Notes: a model not told the origin generated them from the letters alone. Positions 45,115-57,468 are shown, counted from the stretch's first letter. The stretch: DNA of 64,000 nucleotides from Phyllostachys edulis (GCA_036346405.1 CM070548.1:58092611-58156610); one strand, 5' to 3'. Made by a program: numbers and translations.

Positions 45115-45869
45115 CTGTTACAATGAAATTTGGTTAGCAACTAGACCCGAAAACAAAGCCTTAAAGAAAGCAAAAGCGATCGACTAGGGGAATGGAATAT
45201 CACCCCAAACGAAAGCCAAACTCAGCGGTTATTTAAACTTTAAAAAGCTTCTAAAAGACCCTAAAAACAGCTAAGAAACACCAAAAGCAAGGCTCAACTT
45301 CTCAACTCAACTAACCCGTATTGAATGAACGAGTAATTGGTCGAGAAGATCAAAAATCAGATTGTAAGATGAGAGCTAATGCTACTAAAGAGCAAGGTTA
45401 AATCAGCGAAATAAGTGTTAGATACTTAGCTAACTAGTATCACATCTTACCCTTTTATTCCCACAAGTTTTAGTAGATTAGCCTCTCATTATCTATCCTA
45501 ATTAGACACCTTTGAGACTGCTGTCCGGAAATTTGATGCTTGCTGTCCAGATTTCGCATCCAAGCTCCTTGTCGAATCACCGACTCCAGAACTTCAAAAC
45601 CTTGTAGTGGGCAGCTCACACTTCAATTTGCCAATCTCATTGGTTCTCCCAAAAACCCAGTGTTAATCGATAACAACTCTTTTGTAGAAGGGAAGAGAGG
45701 AAAACAACTTTTAAAACTCAAATTAGAGTGGGATGAGAAGAGAAAGCTAAGATAGGTAAGGAATAAAATCCGAGAATTTACCTAAGCTTTCAAAACTCAT
45801 TAGATGCTTTGAAAATAGGTTTTCAAAATATCCTAAGGACGACCAAGCTTGCGTTACTACGGTCATAAC
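45115..45869 (-). other. Gypsy leader between PBS and gag
   Basis: About 750 nt of untranslated leader without a coding signal. It is collinear with 59114-59869 of the + strand relative. Confidence 0.7.
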
Positions 45870-45882
45870 GGCTCTGATACCA
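45870..45882 (-). promoter_or_regulatory. Primer binding site (tRNA-iMet type)
   Basis: Minus strand TGGTATCAGAGCC, five bases inside the 5' LTR end. Confidence 0.93.
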
Positions 45883-46229
45883 ACTTTTGTGAGACCCCGA
45901 CGTTTATTAAGCTCATAATACTTAGTCATCCAATTGACCCTAGTATTATCAACCAAATAAACCCGGTCTCGAGAGATGTATACTTCCCAGAATGCAGTAT
46001 ACATACCTCACAACAAAAGAATGTATCAATTCCATACAACACATAGTACATAAGCAACAAACCAGAAGTTAATACTAATAAAGGAATAGATATTACAAAA
46101 GAGAGGCCCTTAGGCCAAATAGCAATAATTACAAAAAGATAACAGCGGAAGCAAAAGTGCCATAAGATGGCCATAACAAAAGCCAATTAGTGTGCCTTTA
46201 CCCACAAGGCAACTAACCGGACCACCAAG

Positions 46230-46291
46230 CTAATCGTCAAACCCGAAGCACACCTCGCAAGAGTGAAGCCCTTGGGGCTCACCTCCTTCCT
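46230..46291 (-). other. Terminal exon-like block of LTR small ORF (62 nt)
   Basis: Minus strand: TTGTTGCAG acceptor, 2 nt + 19 codons + TAG (EGGEPQGLHSCEVCFGFDD). The phase continues from the mini-exon 46496-46558. Confidence 0.5.
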
Positions 46292-46495
46292 CTGCAACAA
46301 AAGCCACAAAAATGCCACAACCACGGGCAGATGAGTACATAAAGTACTCCGCAAGACTTACGTGTGAGATAACAGAACTATAAATAGCTACATGCAAGCT
46401 TTATTTAACACAAAGTAGCATGCATACATAGAAGTAAAACGATATATTAAGCTTTAAAGTAATGGGACAATGATGGAAATGGTCAAACTGCTTGC

Positions 46496-46558
46496 CTTGT
46501 TGCTGGTGGTCACTTTGTTGCGGAGGGTCACTCTCGGGATCACCACAAATGTCGAAGC
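46496..46558 (-). other. Acidic mini-exon-like block in 5' LTR (63 nt)
   Basis: Identical layout to 36891-36953 (acceptor GTTAG, donor CAAG|GCAAGC). Being in the 5' LTR it would lie in the leader of the genomic transcript, between promoter and gag. Confidence 0.5.
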
Positions 46559-47309
46559 CTAACGGAAAAGCGAGAAAGAACCGATAAGAACGACGAAACA
46601 CAACAAAGACAGCACAACAAACGAACTCCAAATTCTCTGAATTTTCTACAGCAGCAAGAGGGTGATTTTTAGGGAATATTGCAACAAGAACCAATTGATT
46701 TGGATTCTCAATGCAAAAGTTATGAGCAAAACAATTCTGCTCAGCCCCTAAAATACCAAACTGCACTATTCACTAATTTAATTATGAGGCAACATTTTCT
46801 AGAACAGCAGCGAAGCTGAAATTTTTACTGTAAAACCAGCACCTCATGAGATGAATAACACAATTGAGTTCATCTCATTTGGAGCTATATTGCACTCTCT
46901 ACAAATTTTCAAAAACAAGAACTTGAACAAAATTATAATGCACAAGTCCTCATTTTCCTAGCAGCAACATGCTCAAAACTAATTTTCACAGTGAGTTCAC
47001 TAAGAGAGGAAACCAACAAAGTTGGTCTCACCCAAAAATAATCTATAGAGCATTAGTTATGTATTTTACAAGTTAAGTATTGTTTTTGAGTGTATATTTA
47101 AAGTTGGTTTTAAAATCTAATGGCAAACTGTGCTCTGGAGCTGAACTCAACTTACAATCATTTTTGGATTAAAGTCAAGTTCAAAACAGAGCCAACACAA
47201 TTTGAATGACCTCATTTGGAATTAAAATGAAAGAGATATGAAATTCTAAAGTCTATACCTTATTTCAGTTTAACTAAGACCTCACTGGAATTTCTAAAAC
47301 TCACAAGGG

Positions 47310-49750
47310 CATGGGAGGACGTGAGCCACCGATCTTAAATCCAACGGCTCAAGACCTCCCAGGAGAACATCACACACGCGCACGTGAAGGTCCAGAGGTC
47401 CTGGACCTCTTAGCAACTCACATGCGCGAGGTGAGGGGAGGTCGTGGTCGTAGATGGGAAATCCAACGGACCACAACATGGAAAGGAGGTCCCACCGGAT
47501 CTAAAGGGAGGTCCTCAACGGTGAGATCTTCCAAAGGAAGATCTAAACTATCAAGATCTCCCCAAGGAAGATCTCAGATCGTCAAGACCTCACAGGGAGG
47601 TCTGGGCCGGTCCAGATGTTCCAAGGAGGTCCTCGATGGTTCGGATCGTCCGAGGAGGACCTTGACGGTCAAGATCTACCCCGGGAGGTCATGAGCTACC
47701 GAGATGGCCTAGGGAGGTCCTAAGGGAGGTCCTAACGTCCACAGACCTCCGTGGAGGTCTCGACGGCCACGACAGCGCGAGGGGGTCTTGGGCGCTCCAG
47801 ATCTCCTCGGAGGAGGTCCGGGCCCTGCACTAACGCCTTTAACTCGCAAGCGCGCACTTAGACATGAATAAATGCGCGCGGGACCATGAGGAGGTCCACG
47901 CGAGGAGGTTTTAAATGCGCACAAGAGACAAAGTTAATGGCATTTAACGCTAACCCCATGATTGCAATGATTGGGCATTTAAAGCGGTGAATTTATGTCC
48001 TAAAACGACAATGACACGCTCGGGGCGTCCGACAAAATCCCGGCGTGAAGAAGTGATCCTCGCCGCGATATAGAGCCCGCCGGTGAGGTCAATGATACTT
48101 GGTGGGTCATAATAACCGTGCGCACAATGGTCCTTCTCTCAACGGCGGCGACGCCTTGAACGCCGTCGAGCGGAGAGGTCAAAAGATGACCAAAGACGGC
48201 CAAACTACGAAAATGCAAAATGGAGCTCAGCGCGACAATCAAGCGTGTGCCAAAACTAAAGCTCCGCGACATGCATTCAGCGGGTGCGAAGAACTAAAGG
48301 ACTAACGGAGATACCGGAGGTCCTAAGGTCTTTGGGAGGTCGTGGAGGTGATGGCCGGAGTTGGGGAAGACAACGAAGCTTGCACTCACGGCACCAGCTC
48401 AAGCTCAGCTTTGTCCACCTCTGAAAAATGCCCAAACAAAATAAGTTAGGGTTATTCCAGAGGTTTGGGGAGCAAGAGTGAGCAAGGTTTGAAAGAGGGA
48501 GCCACTGGAACTCTGAGCTCCGAGAAGCTCCAAGGACTTCAACAATGGCAGCCACTAGAGAGGAGGTGAGTGAGTTAGGAGCTCGGCCAAACATCGGTAT
48601 GACAGCTCCAAGTGTGTAAAGGAAGCCAGCGGGAGCTCGAGTGGACACTTATAGCCCGAGGTGAAGGTTATGAGTGGGGCTAAGCTCCATGGTGAGCTTA
48701 GCCCACGGATTGGTCCATGGGATGGACATGACCTAAAGTTGACAACCAAGGCGGTGTCTTGACGATAGAGGAAAGTGACCACATTAAATGCGGTCAAGAA
48801 AGAGTCATTAAAGGTGCAGAGGCCTGGCGCGCATTAACTCCACCGCTCAGAGCACGCATGCGCGCCAGAGGAAGGAGAAGAACAGGGGAGGTCCTTATGA
48901 CCGTTGGATAAGACACAGGGAGGTCCTAACCATCGGATCTCATTTTGAACCGTTATGTTTTAAGTGGTGGGAGGAGGTCCCACCACACAATCAAGATGGG
49001 GAGGTCGTGGCCCTCCGATTTCATGTCGCAGCACGTGAGGAAAAGGGACAGGAGGTCCAAAGCGTTGGATCTCCATCCAACGGTGCGGACCTCCAGTGAG
49101 GACTTAACTGCACGCGATCAAAAAGACATGAGGGGGGGTCATGGCCTTTGGATTTAAATCCAAGGGCACACAATGACCGGGGAGGTCTGATATGATGCGC
49201 AACAGGCAAGGGAGGTCATGGCCTTTAGATTTAGATCTAAGGGCTACGATCTCACGTGCGCTGGGGAGGTCTGGTGCGCATGAGACAAAAAGGAGGTCGT
49301 GACCGTAGATTTTAATCTAACGGTGCACAACAAAAGATGGGGGAGGTTGTGAGTGCTTGATAACACGGGAGGTCGTGAGTCGTTGGATCTCGATCCAACG
49401 GCTACGACCTTGGTTAGGTGGGAGGTTTGTTTAGTTTAGGTTGAGAGGAGGAGGTCAGGGCCATGGATCTTGGATCCAAGGGCTATGACCTCACGTAGGT
49501 GGGATGACCTGATTGAGTATGTTGAGGAGGAGGTCGTGGCTGTTGGATTTGATCCAACGGCTACGACCTCAACAAATGGGATGACCTCATTGCGATGGTT
49601 TAACAAATCGAGGAGGTCTTTGAGGTTTAACACGGGGAGGTCATGACCGTTGATCACGGATCCAACGGCAATGACCTCATGAGGTGGGAGGTCCTTGCGG
49701 TGTTGATCGCGGAGGAGGTCGTGGCGGTTGGATGTAAATCCAACAGTGCG
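47310..49750. repeat. GGAGGTC palindrome arrays in 5' LTR
   Basis: Two arrays (about 47310-47830 and 48890-49750) collinear with those of the 3' LTR. The region between them is GC-rich, with a TTATAGCCCGAGG stretch near 48650. Confidence 0.8.
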
Positions 49751-50629
49751 ACTGATCAAAATGGAGATGGGGTCTGTGAGGTGCAGAACATGGTTGGGCT
49801 GGACCAACTTTGAATATGGCTAGCCCAAGGAACAGTGTAGGCTTTTAAATTTAGTTTTTAACAAATGAAACTTACCAGAATTATTTGAGATAGCAAATGA
49901 ACTCCAAATTTGATGAAATTTTAACTGGAGCTTGCTGACAATGAAATCAACCTTGCATAAAATTTCCAGAGGTTATTATGCAATGCATTTTTCTCAGGAA
50001 ATTCATTAAGGTTGTTTAAAGGATTGTTTTACCTCCAAAATTTATCAAACTAGTTTTACAACTTGTGATATTTTTCAGAGGGTCCCATATCAGTTTTGGG
50101 ACCAAGGAAAATATATTCCAAATGTTTGACACAAGATTTAAGATAATTGGAGAATGAGTTTGATTTTTGGTCAACAAGAGCTTTGTGTTTTTGAATTACA
50201 CAACTCTTGGACAATAATTACATAAGATTTTAGGGTTTTTCAAGATGTGAGAAAAAGTTTTAATTTCTACACATATAATTATACTTGATTAACCCTAATT
50301 ATACATTTGGGATGTTACAGTTTCGATAGACACAAGTGTCAGTCCTTAATCGACCAAGGTGAGACAGTCAAAACTCAACTCTCTCGCCCTAGTCTAAACA
50401 AGTTTTCCACCATTTTATTTTATTTTCCAAACTACTAGCGATACATATTGCCATACATTTCTCAAAATGATTTGCAAAAAGGTAATAATAGTTTCCTCCC
50501 AAAGGGTGATCATGACCGACAACACATGTCTAAGCAATTCTACCATATTAATTAATCCAACAATACTATAATTATTATCGTGGATTTTCTATACTAGGGT
50601 GACAAAGGTTCGAGGATAACAATATCAAA

Positions 50630-51670
50630 TGAAGACATTAACAAAGCTAGGATTAACTTAACGCACACGCGGTAGTACCGCTCAAAACACACCGGTACTA
50701 CCGATTCTCAAGAACTTCCAAAACTTCCAAAAACATCGCTTCTGGAAAAACCATACCGCGCCCTTGTGGTATTACCGTCTTGCGGTACTACCGCCAACCA
50801 ACTCTTGCGTATTACCGTCCTGCTTGATGGTTCGCCTTCCTCGGCTCGGAACAACCGAATTTGACTTAACAGTACCTGTCAGAAGTTCTCTTTCTGAAAA
50901 ACCAAGTGCGGTACTACCGCTGGCAAACCCACGGTACTACCGCTCCACAAACATCCGCAAAGACCTCAGAACAACGTCCTTTGACACGTGGACGCTCCAG
51001 ATTCATGGGCCGATCGGACCGTGCTTCACAGCCGTTGAATGTTTGGATGGTCCGAACGTCACACGAAATCTCCACCGTTAAACGTCAAATCAACGATCAA
51101 AATACATTTCACTTTCGGACTAGAGAGACTTGGATGACCTGCGGTACTACCGCAATGAAAACGCGGTTGTACCGGTTCGCGGTAGTTCCGCGCCAACAAC
51201 TCCGGAACTACCGTGTCAAGGAAAAAGTCCAGAACTCAAGCCCTTGGCCACGTGGACGGCCCAGATCAATTGAGCCGTTCGGACCAAGGTATTAGCCGTT
51301 GATTCTTCAGAAGGTCCGAACATTTCACAAGATCTCAATCGTCCAAACTAAATCCAACGGTCACAAGAGAACGGTCCGAACGTTTTCTCAATTCCACTGA
51401 CTTGCGGTACTACCGCGCTCACAAACGGTACTACCGTAATCAGGAAAACCAGAGATTCAAAGATGTCAACTGATAATCGGTTGAACCGCCCAATGATAGT
51501 TCATGACTATAAAGCCGGTACTACCGTAAATGCTGACAAAAGCTGTTTTCCACATAATTCAAAGAACTCAAAAGCTATTTCAAATCAGATCAACAACTGA
51601 GGTCACAAGCATGATCCTTTGGCAATGTATTCATTAGTAAATAACATGATTAAGACCTCTGGGTCTAACA
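50630..51670 (-). repeat. Ty1/copia LTR, reverse orientation
   Basis: Read on the minus strand it starts TGTTAGACCCAGAGGTC at 51670, directly after a purine tract (CATCAAGGGGGAGAT), the usual copia 3' LTR start. The far end is placed at the TG at 50630, which is uncertain. It contains about ten CGGTACTACCG-type palindromes between 50667 and 51530. Confidence 0.7.
50667..51530. repeat. CGGTACTACCG palindrome cluster
   Basis: About ten copies of GCGGTA(C/G)TACCGC or close variants (for example 50669, 50692, 50775, 50910, 50933, 51141, 51403, 51426, 51515). Near-perfect short palindromes at irregular spacing; possible factor-binding sites in the copia LTR. Confidence 0.85.
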
Positions 51671-51685
51671 ATCTCCCCCTTGATG
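51671..51685 (-). promoter_or_regulatory. Copia polypurine tract
   Basis: CATCAAGGGGGAGAT on the minus strand, adjacent to the LTR start. Confidence 0.8.
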
Positions 51686-53650
51686 AATACATTGACAAAA
51701 CCTCAAAAACATGATTTGAAATATTAGTGAAAGCCTTCAACTGAAAAACTCCCCCTCAAACACAAGAGAAGTAACTAAGCAAAAAGTTCTTCTTTCTCCA
51801 GATTTTCTCAGATTTCTCCCCCTTTGGCAATGTAATCATCAAGAACATCAAAGAAGGAATAATTCTAAAAACAAGGGGCACAGAGAGTAAAAAATCAAGA
51901 AGCATTGGAAATTATTCAAGTCAACTTTTGTGAATTATCCAAGTCATCCTTCTTTTTGAGTAGAGCTTTGCAAGATCATATAAAATCATGTATCATGTAG
52001 CAAAACAAGACATGTCTGTACCATTGGTGGACCACTTGAAGGATGATACCACTTGATACCAATTGTAATATGATGATGTAATTTTAAATACATGACTGGC
52101 ATCTCAAACAATGACTAAGCCGATTATAAGCATCACAAAAAGATATCTCACCAAAAAGAGGCAGCCTAACAGAGAGTTAATCTTTAAATCTAGATGAGCA
52201 ATCAATCTCAAAAAGCACCCTATTGCTTCACTTTCAATTCTTATTTGCATGTGGCATGCTTGGAGCATACTTCTTTTTAAGGGTGGCATGCATGGAGCAT
52301 ACTTCTTTTCATATATGTACAGTTGTGTGCATATATATATTTTTTCTTTTAAATACACAGCTATGTATGGCATACTTGAAACATACATCTTTTCATATGA
52401 GCACTGTTGTGTGCATATTTTTCATTGTGAATACACAGCTATGTATGGCATGCTTGAAGCAAACATCTTTTCATATTCTCAACCCTTTATAATTTTTATA
52501 TATGACATGCCAAATTGAGTGAGCATAACAGGATTGCATGGAGAAACCAACTTGCTTCTAATCTAAGATTTAACAGAAGACTCTCAAGCAAGCTTATCCC
52601 TTTTTGATGAACATCACAAAGTGATAACAATAAACAGTCTAGTCAAAGATGTCAGCCAAGTCATGCTTTAATTTAAAAATGTAACAAGTTTATTTAAAAC
52701 AGTCAATGATCAATGCTACACAGCACATGAGTAAATATGATAAAGAAAGCTCTTCTACTCATTTAATTTCAAATGGCTTGAACTTACTGAAATTGTTTGA
52801 CAAGAACAATAACCAAGACTTATGGAAGTTTTAACCACAAGCTCCCCCTTAGAACAAGCTTAATTTACCAAAGAGCACACTGTGCAAAAGCAAGCAGATT
52901 TGAAAAGGAGCAGCAAACAGCAATTTTAACTCAACAAAGAGAAGAACCACATCACCCTTTCCAAAAAGACTTACAGCAAAGAGCATTTCCTTGAAAGCCA
53001 TCAATAGAAGTGGAGAACCATTAAATGTTCCAATCAAGCAGGAATCCAAAAAACTTGAAGCAAGTATAAACTCATGTTCTCCAACCGACAACAAATCTCA
53101 TATTGCAAAAGACACTGGTTTCACAGTACTGGGATTAGTGAGAAAAGTTTTGGGGATCCAATACTGAGACACACGATGTAGAGAACCAGTAGCAAATCTA
53201 GAACACGAACCATGTGTGAGTGAGCGATTAGAACGCTGAAAATGAGTCTGTCTAGCTGCCCTTTGACTTGCATGCAAAGCTGAATAAGATTTACTTGAAT
53301 GATAGCCCAGACCAAAGACGTGAGCGATTTAAAATCATCATAAAAGTTCTCTAAAAACCTAGCTTTTGCATTAGTTCTAGGAACAAAACGATAGGGTTGT
53401 ATGTTTTTGTTTTAAAGCATTCAATCTTTCCTTTTTATCTTTTTTAGCTTTTCGAAAGCAAAACTGAACCAATGACCTTCTCTACCACAGTGAGTACATA
53501 GATACTTGTCTTGATGTGAAGTTGAAGTTTTTCCTTTTTGAATACTCACTGTATTAGATGGGTCCTTTGCAAAACCAACAGATTTAAACAAAACTTGTTT
53601 AGGTTCAGATTCAACTTCAATTTTTCCAAGTTCAAGCAGCTTAAGAATTT
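51686..53650 (-). pseudogene. Truncated Ty1/copia interior
   Basis: Minus strand interior between the PPT and the gypsy insertion at 53651. A gag-type zinc knuckle segment (CTHCGREGHWFSFAFEKLK, within 53663-53421) is visible; its last Cys is replaced by Phe. Only about 1.7 kb separates the knuckle from the PPT and I see no protease, integrase or RT motif, so pol is deleted or never present. The upstream half (to the right) is cut by the gypsy element. Confidence 0.65.
52252..52483. repeat. Minisatellite of ~78-84 bp units
   Basis: Units start TGGCATGC(T/A)TG at 52252 (partial), 52284 (84 bp), 52368 (78 bp) and 52446 (partial). They contain CTTCTTTTCATAT and AATACACAGCTATGTA. It lies in the copia interior near the PPT. 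Confidence 0.8.
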
Positions 53651-54189
53651 TGTAACATCCCAAATGTATAATTAGGGTTAATCAAGTATAATTATATGTG
53701 TAGAAATTAAAACTTTTTCTCACATCCTGAAAAACCCTAAAATCTCATGTGATTTTTGTCCAAGAGTTGTGTAATCCAAAAACACAAAGCTCTTGTTGAC
53801 CAAAAATCAAACTCATTTTCCAATTATCTTAAATCTTGTACCAAACATTTGGAATATATTTTCCTTGGTCCCAAAAACTGATATGGGACCCCTTAAAAAA
53901 TATCATGAGTTATAACACTTGTTGATAATTTTTGGAGGCAAAACAATCCTTTAAACAACCTTCATGAATTTCCTGAGAAAAATGCATTGCATAATAACCT
54001 CTGGAAATTTTATGCAAGGTTGACCTCGTGTCAGCAAGCTCCAGTTAAAATTCCATCAAATTTGGAGTTCATTTGCTATCTCAAATAATTCTGCTAAGTT
54101 TCAAATTGTTAAAAACTAAATTTAAAAGCCTACACTGTTCCTTGGGCTAGCCATATTCAAAGTTGGTCCAGCCCAACCATGTCTGCACC

Positions 54190-55170
54190 TCGTGCAGACC
54201 TCATCTCCACTTGATCGGTCGCGGTAGTTGGATTTACATCCAACAGCCACGACCTCCTCATGATCAACACCGCGAGGACCTCCCACCTCATGAGGTCATT
54301 GCCGTTGGATCGGTGATCCATGGTCATGACCTCCCATGTGTTAAACCTCAAAGACCTCCTCATTTGTTAAACCATCGCAGCGAGGTCATCCCATTTGTTG
54401 AGGTCGTGGCCGTTGGATCAAATCCAATGACCCACGACCTCCTCCTCAACATACTCGGTCAGTCATCCCACCTCGTGAGGTCATAGCCCTTGGATCCAAG
54501 ATCCATGGCCCCGACCTCCTCCTCTCAACCTAAACTAAACAAACCTCCCACCTAACCAAGGTCGTAGCCATTGGATCAAATCCAACGACTCACGACCTCC
54601 TGCTATCAAGCACTCACAACCTCCCCATCTTTTGTTGTGCACCGTTAGATTAAAATCTACGGTCCACGACCTCCTTTGTCTCATGCGCACAGACCTCCCA
54701 ACAAGACGTGAGATCGTAGCCCTTAGATCTAAATCTAAAGGCCATGACCTCCCTTGTGCGTTGCGCAAGCTCAGACCTCCACCTCTTTTGATCGGAACCC
54801 TTAGATCTAAATCTAACGGTCTGACCTCCCTTGCTGTTGCGCATCATATCGAGACCTCCCGGTCATTGTGTGCCCTTGATTTAAATCCAAAGGCCATGAC
54901 CTCCCCTCATGTCTTTTGATCGCGTGCAGTTAAGTCCTCACTTTGGAGGTCCGCCTTTGCTGGATGGAGATCCAACGCTTTGAACCTCTGTCCCTTTTCC
55001 TCACGTGCGTTTTCGCGATTAAGAAATCGGAGGGCCACGACCTCCCATCCTTGATCGTGTGGTGGGACCTCCTCCCGGCCACTTAAAACATAACGGTTCA
55101 AAATGAGATCCGATGGTTAGGACCTCCCGGTCTTATCCAGCGGTCATAAGGACCTCCTGTTCTTCTCCTT
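54190..55170. repeat. GACCTCC palindrome array (LTR of + strand gypsy)
   Basis: Inverse of the array at 39280-40160, same hairpin layout with GACCTC...ATCCAACGG units. A second array lies at about 56110-56740. Confidence 0.83.
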
Positions 55171-57468
55171 CCTCTGGCGCGCATGCGTGCTCTCGGCGGT
55201 GGAGTTAATCTGCGCCAGCCTCTGCACCTTTAATGACTCTTTCTTGACCGCATTTAATCTGGTCGACTTTCCACCAGTCGGCCACACCCGGTTGTCAACT
55301 TTATGTCTTGTCCACCCATGGACCAACCCGTGGGCTAAGCTCACCATGGAGCTTAGCCCCGCTCATAACCTTCACTCGGGCTATAAGTCACCACAGGGAT
55401 CCTCCTTGGCTTCCTTTGCACACAACCGATCTCGGCCTTGCATCTTGTGCGTGGTGAGCTCCTCCTCACTCACCTCCCATCTTGGCGCCATTGTTGAAGT
55501 CCTTGGAGCTTCTCGGTAGCTCAGAGTTCCAGTGGCTCCCTCTTTCAAACCTTGCTCACTCTTGCTCCCCAAACCTCCCGGAATAACCCTAACTTATTTT
55601 GTTTGGGCGTTTTTGAGAGGTGGACAAAGTGAGCTTGGAGCTGGTGCCGTGAGTGCAGCTTCGTTGTCTTCCCCAACTCGGTCATCACCTCCACGACCTC
55701 CCGGCACCTTAGGACCTCCTGTATCTCCTGTTAGTCCTTTAGATCTTGGCACCCGCTGAATGCATGTTGCGGAGCTTTGTTTCTGACACGCTTGAATGTC
55801 GCGCGAGCTTCCTTTTGCATTTTGGTTTTACCGTGTGCTTGTCTTCATTGTCCTCTCGGCTCGCGGCGTTCAAAACCGTCGCCGCCGTTGAGAGGAGGTC
55901 CTTGGTGCGCATGGTTATTGCGGACCAACGGTACCATTGGATCTCGCCGCGAGGTCTACATCGCCGGCGATGACCACGTCTTCTGCGCCGGTTTTTGTCG
56001 GACACAACGGCAGCGTCGTTGTCGTTTTAGGACAAAATCCTCCATGTTTAATCGCTAATCATGTGTTCCAATCATTGTAATCATTGGATGTCTTAACTGC
56101 CTTTAATCCACCCTTTAATGTGCGCATTTAAGACCTCCCGCGCGCGCGGACCTCCTTGATGTCCAGCGCGCATTTATTCATGTCCAAGCGCATGCACGAG
56201 TTAAAGCGCTGGTCTGCGGGCGTCCGACCTCCTCAGGAGATCTGGGCGTCCAAGACCTCCCTCAGCGCAATCATGGCCGTCTGACCTCCTGGAGGTGCTG
56301 TGGCGTTAGGACCTCCCTTAGACCTCCCTAGGTTGTCTCGGTAGTTCATGACCTCCCGGGTAGATCTTGACCGTCAAGGTCCTCCCTCGACGATCTGAAC
56401 CATCGAGGACCTCCTTGGAACATCTGGACCGTCCAGGACCTCCCTGTGAGGTCTTGACGATGTAGATCTTCCTCGGGAGATCTTGTAGTTTAGATCTTCC
56501 TTTGGAAGATCTCGCCGTTGAGGACCTCCCCTTTAGATCTGGTCCGTTCCGGACCTCCCCCATCGTTGTGGTCCGTTGGATTTTCCATCTACGGCCACGA
56601 CCTCTCCACACCTCGCGCATGTGCGTTGCTAGGAGGTCCAGGACCTCTGGACCTCTGGCGCTGCAGGCAAGTTGTTCACTGGGAGGTCTGAGCCGTTAGA
56701 TTTAAGATCGTGGCTCACGTCCTCCCATACCCTTGTGAGTTTTAGAAATTCGGTGAGGTCTTAGTTAAACCTGAAATAAGGTATAGACTTTAGAATTTCA
56801 TATCTTCTTCGTTTTGAATCCTTTTGAGGTCATTCAAATTGTGTTAGCTCTGTCTTGAACTTGACTTTAATCCAAAAATGATTGTAAGTTGAGTTCAGCT
56901 CCAGAGCACTGATTTGCCATTAGATTTTAAAACCAACTTTAAAATGTGCACTTAAATCAATGCTTAACTTGTAAAATACATAACTAATGCTCCATAGACT
57001 ATTTTTGGGTGAGACCAACTTTGTTGGTTTCCTCTCTTAGTGAACTCACTGCGAAAATTGGTTTTGAGCATGTTGCTGTTAGGAAATTGAGGATTTGTGC
57101 ATTATAATTTTGTTCAAGTTCTTGTTTTTGAAAATTTGTAGAGAGTGCATAATGGCTCCAAATGAGATGAACTCAATTGTGTTATTCATCTCATGAGGTG
57201 CTGGTTTTACAGTAAAAATTTCAGCTTCACTTCTATTCTAGAAAATTTTGCGATGAACAGTAACATATTTCTAATTAATAGGCTGAGCAGAATTGATTTC
57301 ATCATATCTTTTGCATTGAGAATCCAAATCAATTGGTTCTTGTTGCTAAATTCATGATAAATCATTGTCTTGCTGCTGTAGAAAATTCAGAGAGTTTGGA
57401 GTTCGTTTGTTGTGCTGTCTTTGTTGTGTTTCATCGTTCTTATCGGTTCTTTCTCGCTTTTCCGTTAG

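Larger units (their letters stand above)
35324..50319 (-). mobile_element. Complete Ty3/gypsy chromovirus-type element
   Basis: LTRs at 35324-40726 (3' LTR) and 45888-50319 (5' LTR) on the minus strand, both bounded TGTGAGACCCC...GGATGTTACA, flanked by 5-bp duplication GTTTC (35319-35323 and 50320-50324). The iMet PBS at 45882-45870 and PPT at 40741-40727 are present. The interior encodes, in order, gag with zinc knuckle, protease, RT, RNase H and integrase, ending in a chromodomain-like segment. Order and tail place it among chromoviruses (Tekay/Del-like; clade is inference). LTRs are nearly identical by eye except for a ~960-bp block missing from the 5' LTR, so insertion is recent, yet gag-pol is broken by many small indels. 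Confidence 0.93.
45888..50319 (-). repeat. 5' LTR (4.4 kb) of the minus-strand gypsy
   Basis: Collinear with 35324-40726 but jumps from GCAAGCTTTATTTA (46407) to ACACAAAGTAGCATGC. It lacks the ~960 bp found in the 3' LTR. Scattered 1-4 bp indels relative to the 3' LTR cluster in the GGAGGTC arrays. Confidence 0.92.
34097..50629 (-). mobile_element. Reverse gypsy LTR fragment, split by a complete gypsy element
   Basis: 34097-35318 plus 50325 to about 50629. It starts TGTCGGGACC and is related in sequence and order to the reverse solo LTR at 1063-4373: the GGCTATTCGAATAGTTTTACACTCTGC-type block and the GTCCTTAAT(C/T)GAC block occur in both. The complete gypsy at 35324-50319 lies between the two parts with TSD GTTTC. 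The right part ends at the copia LTR without its GGGATGTTACA end, so the LTR was already cut by the copia insertion or a deletion. Confidence 0.7.

Noticed and set aside
52104..52518. Overlapping ~90-codon ORFs rich in Phe, Tyr, His and Cys
   Set aside because: They are translations of the 78-84-bp minisatellite.
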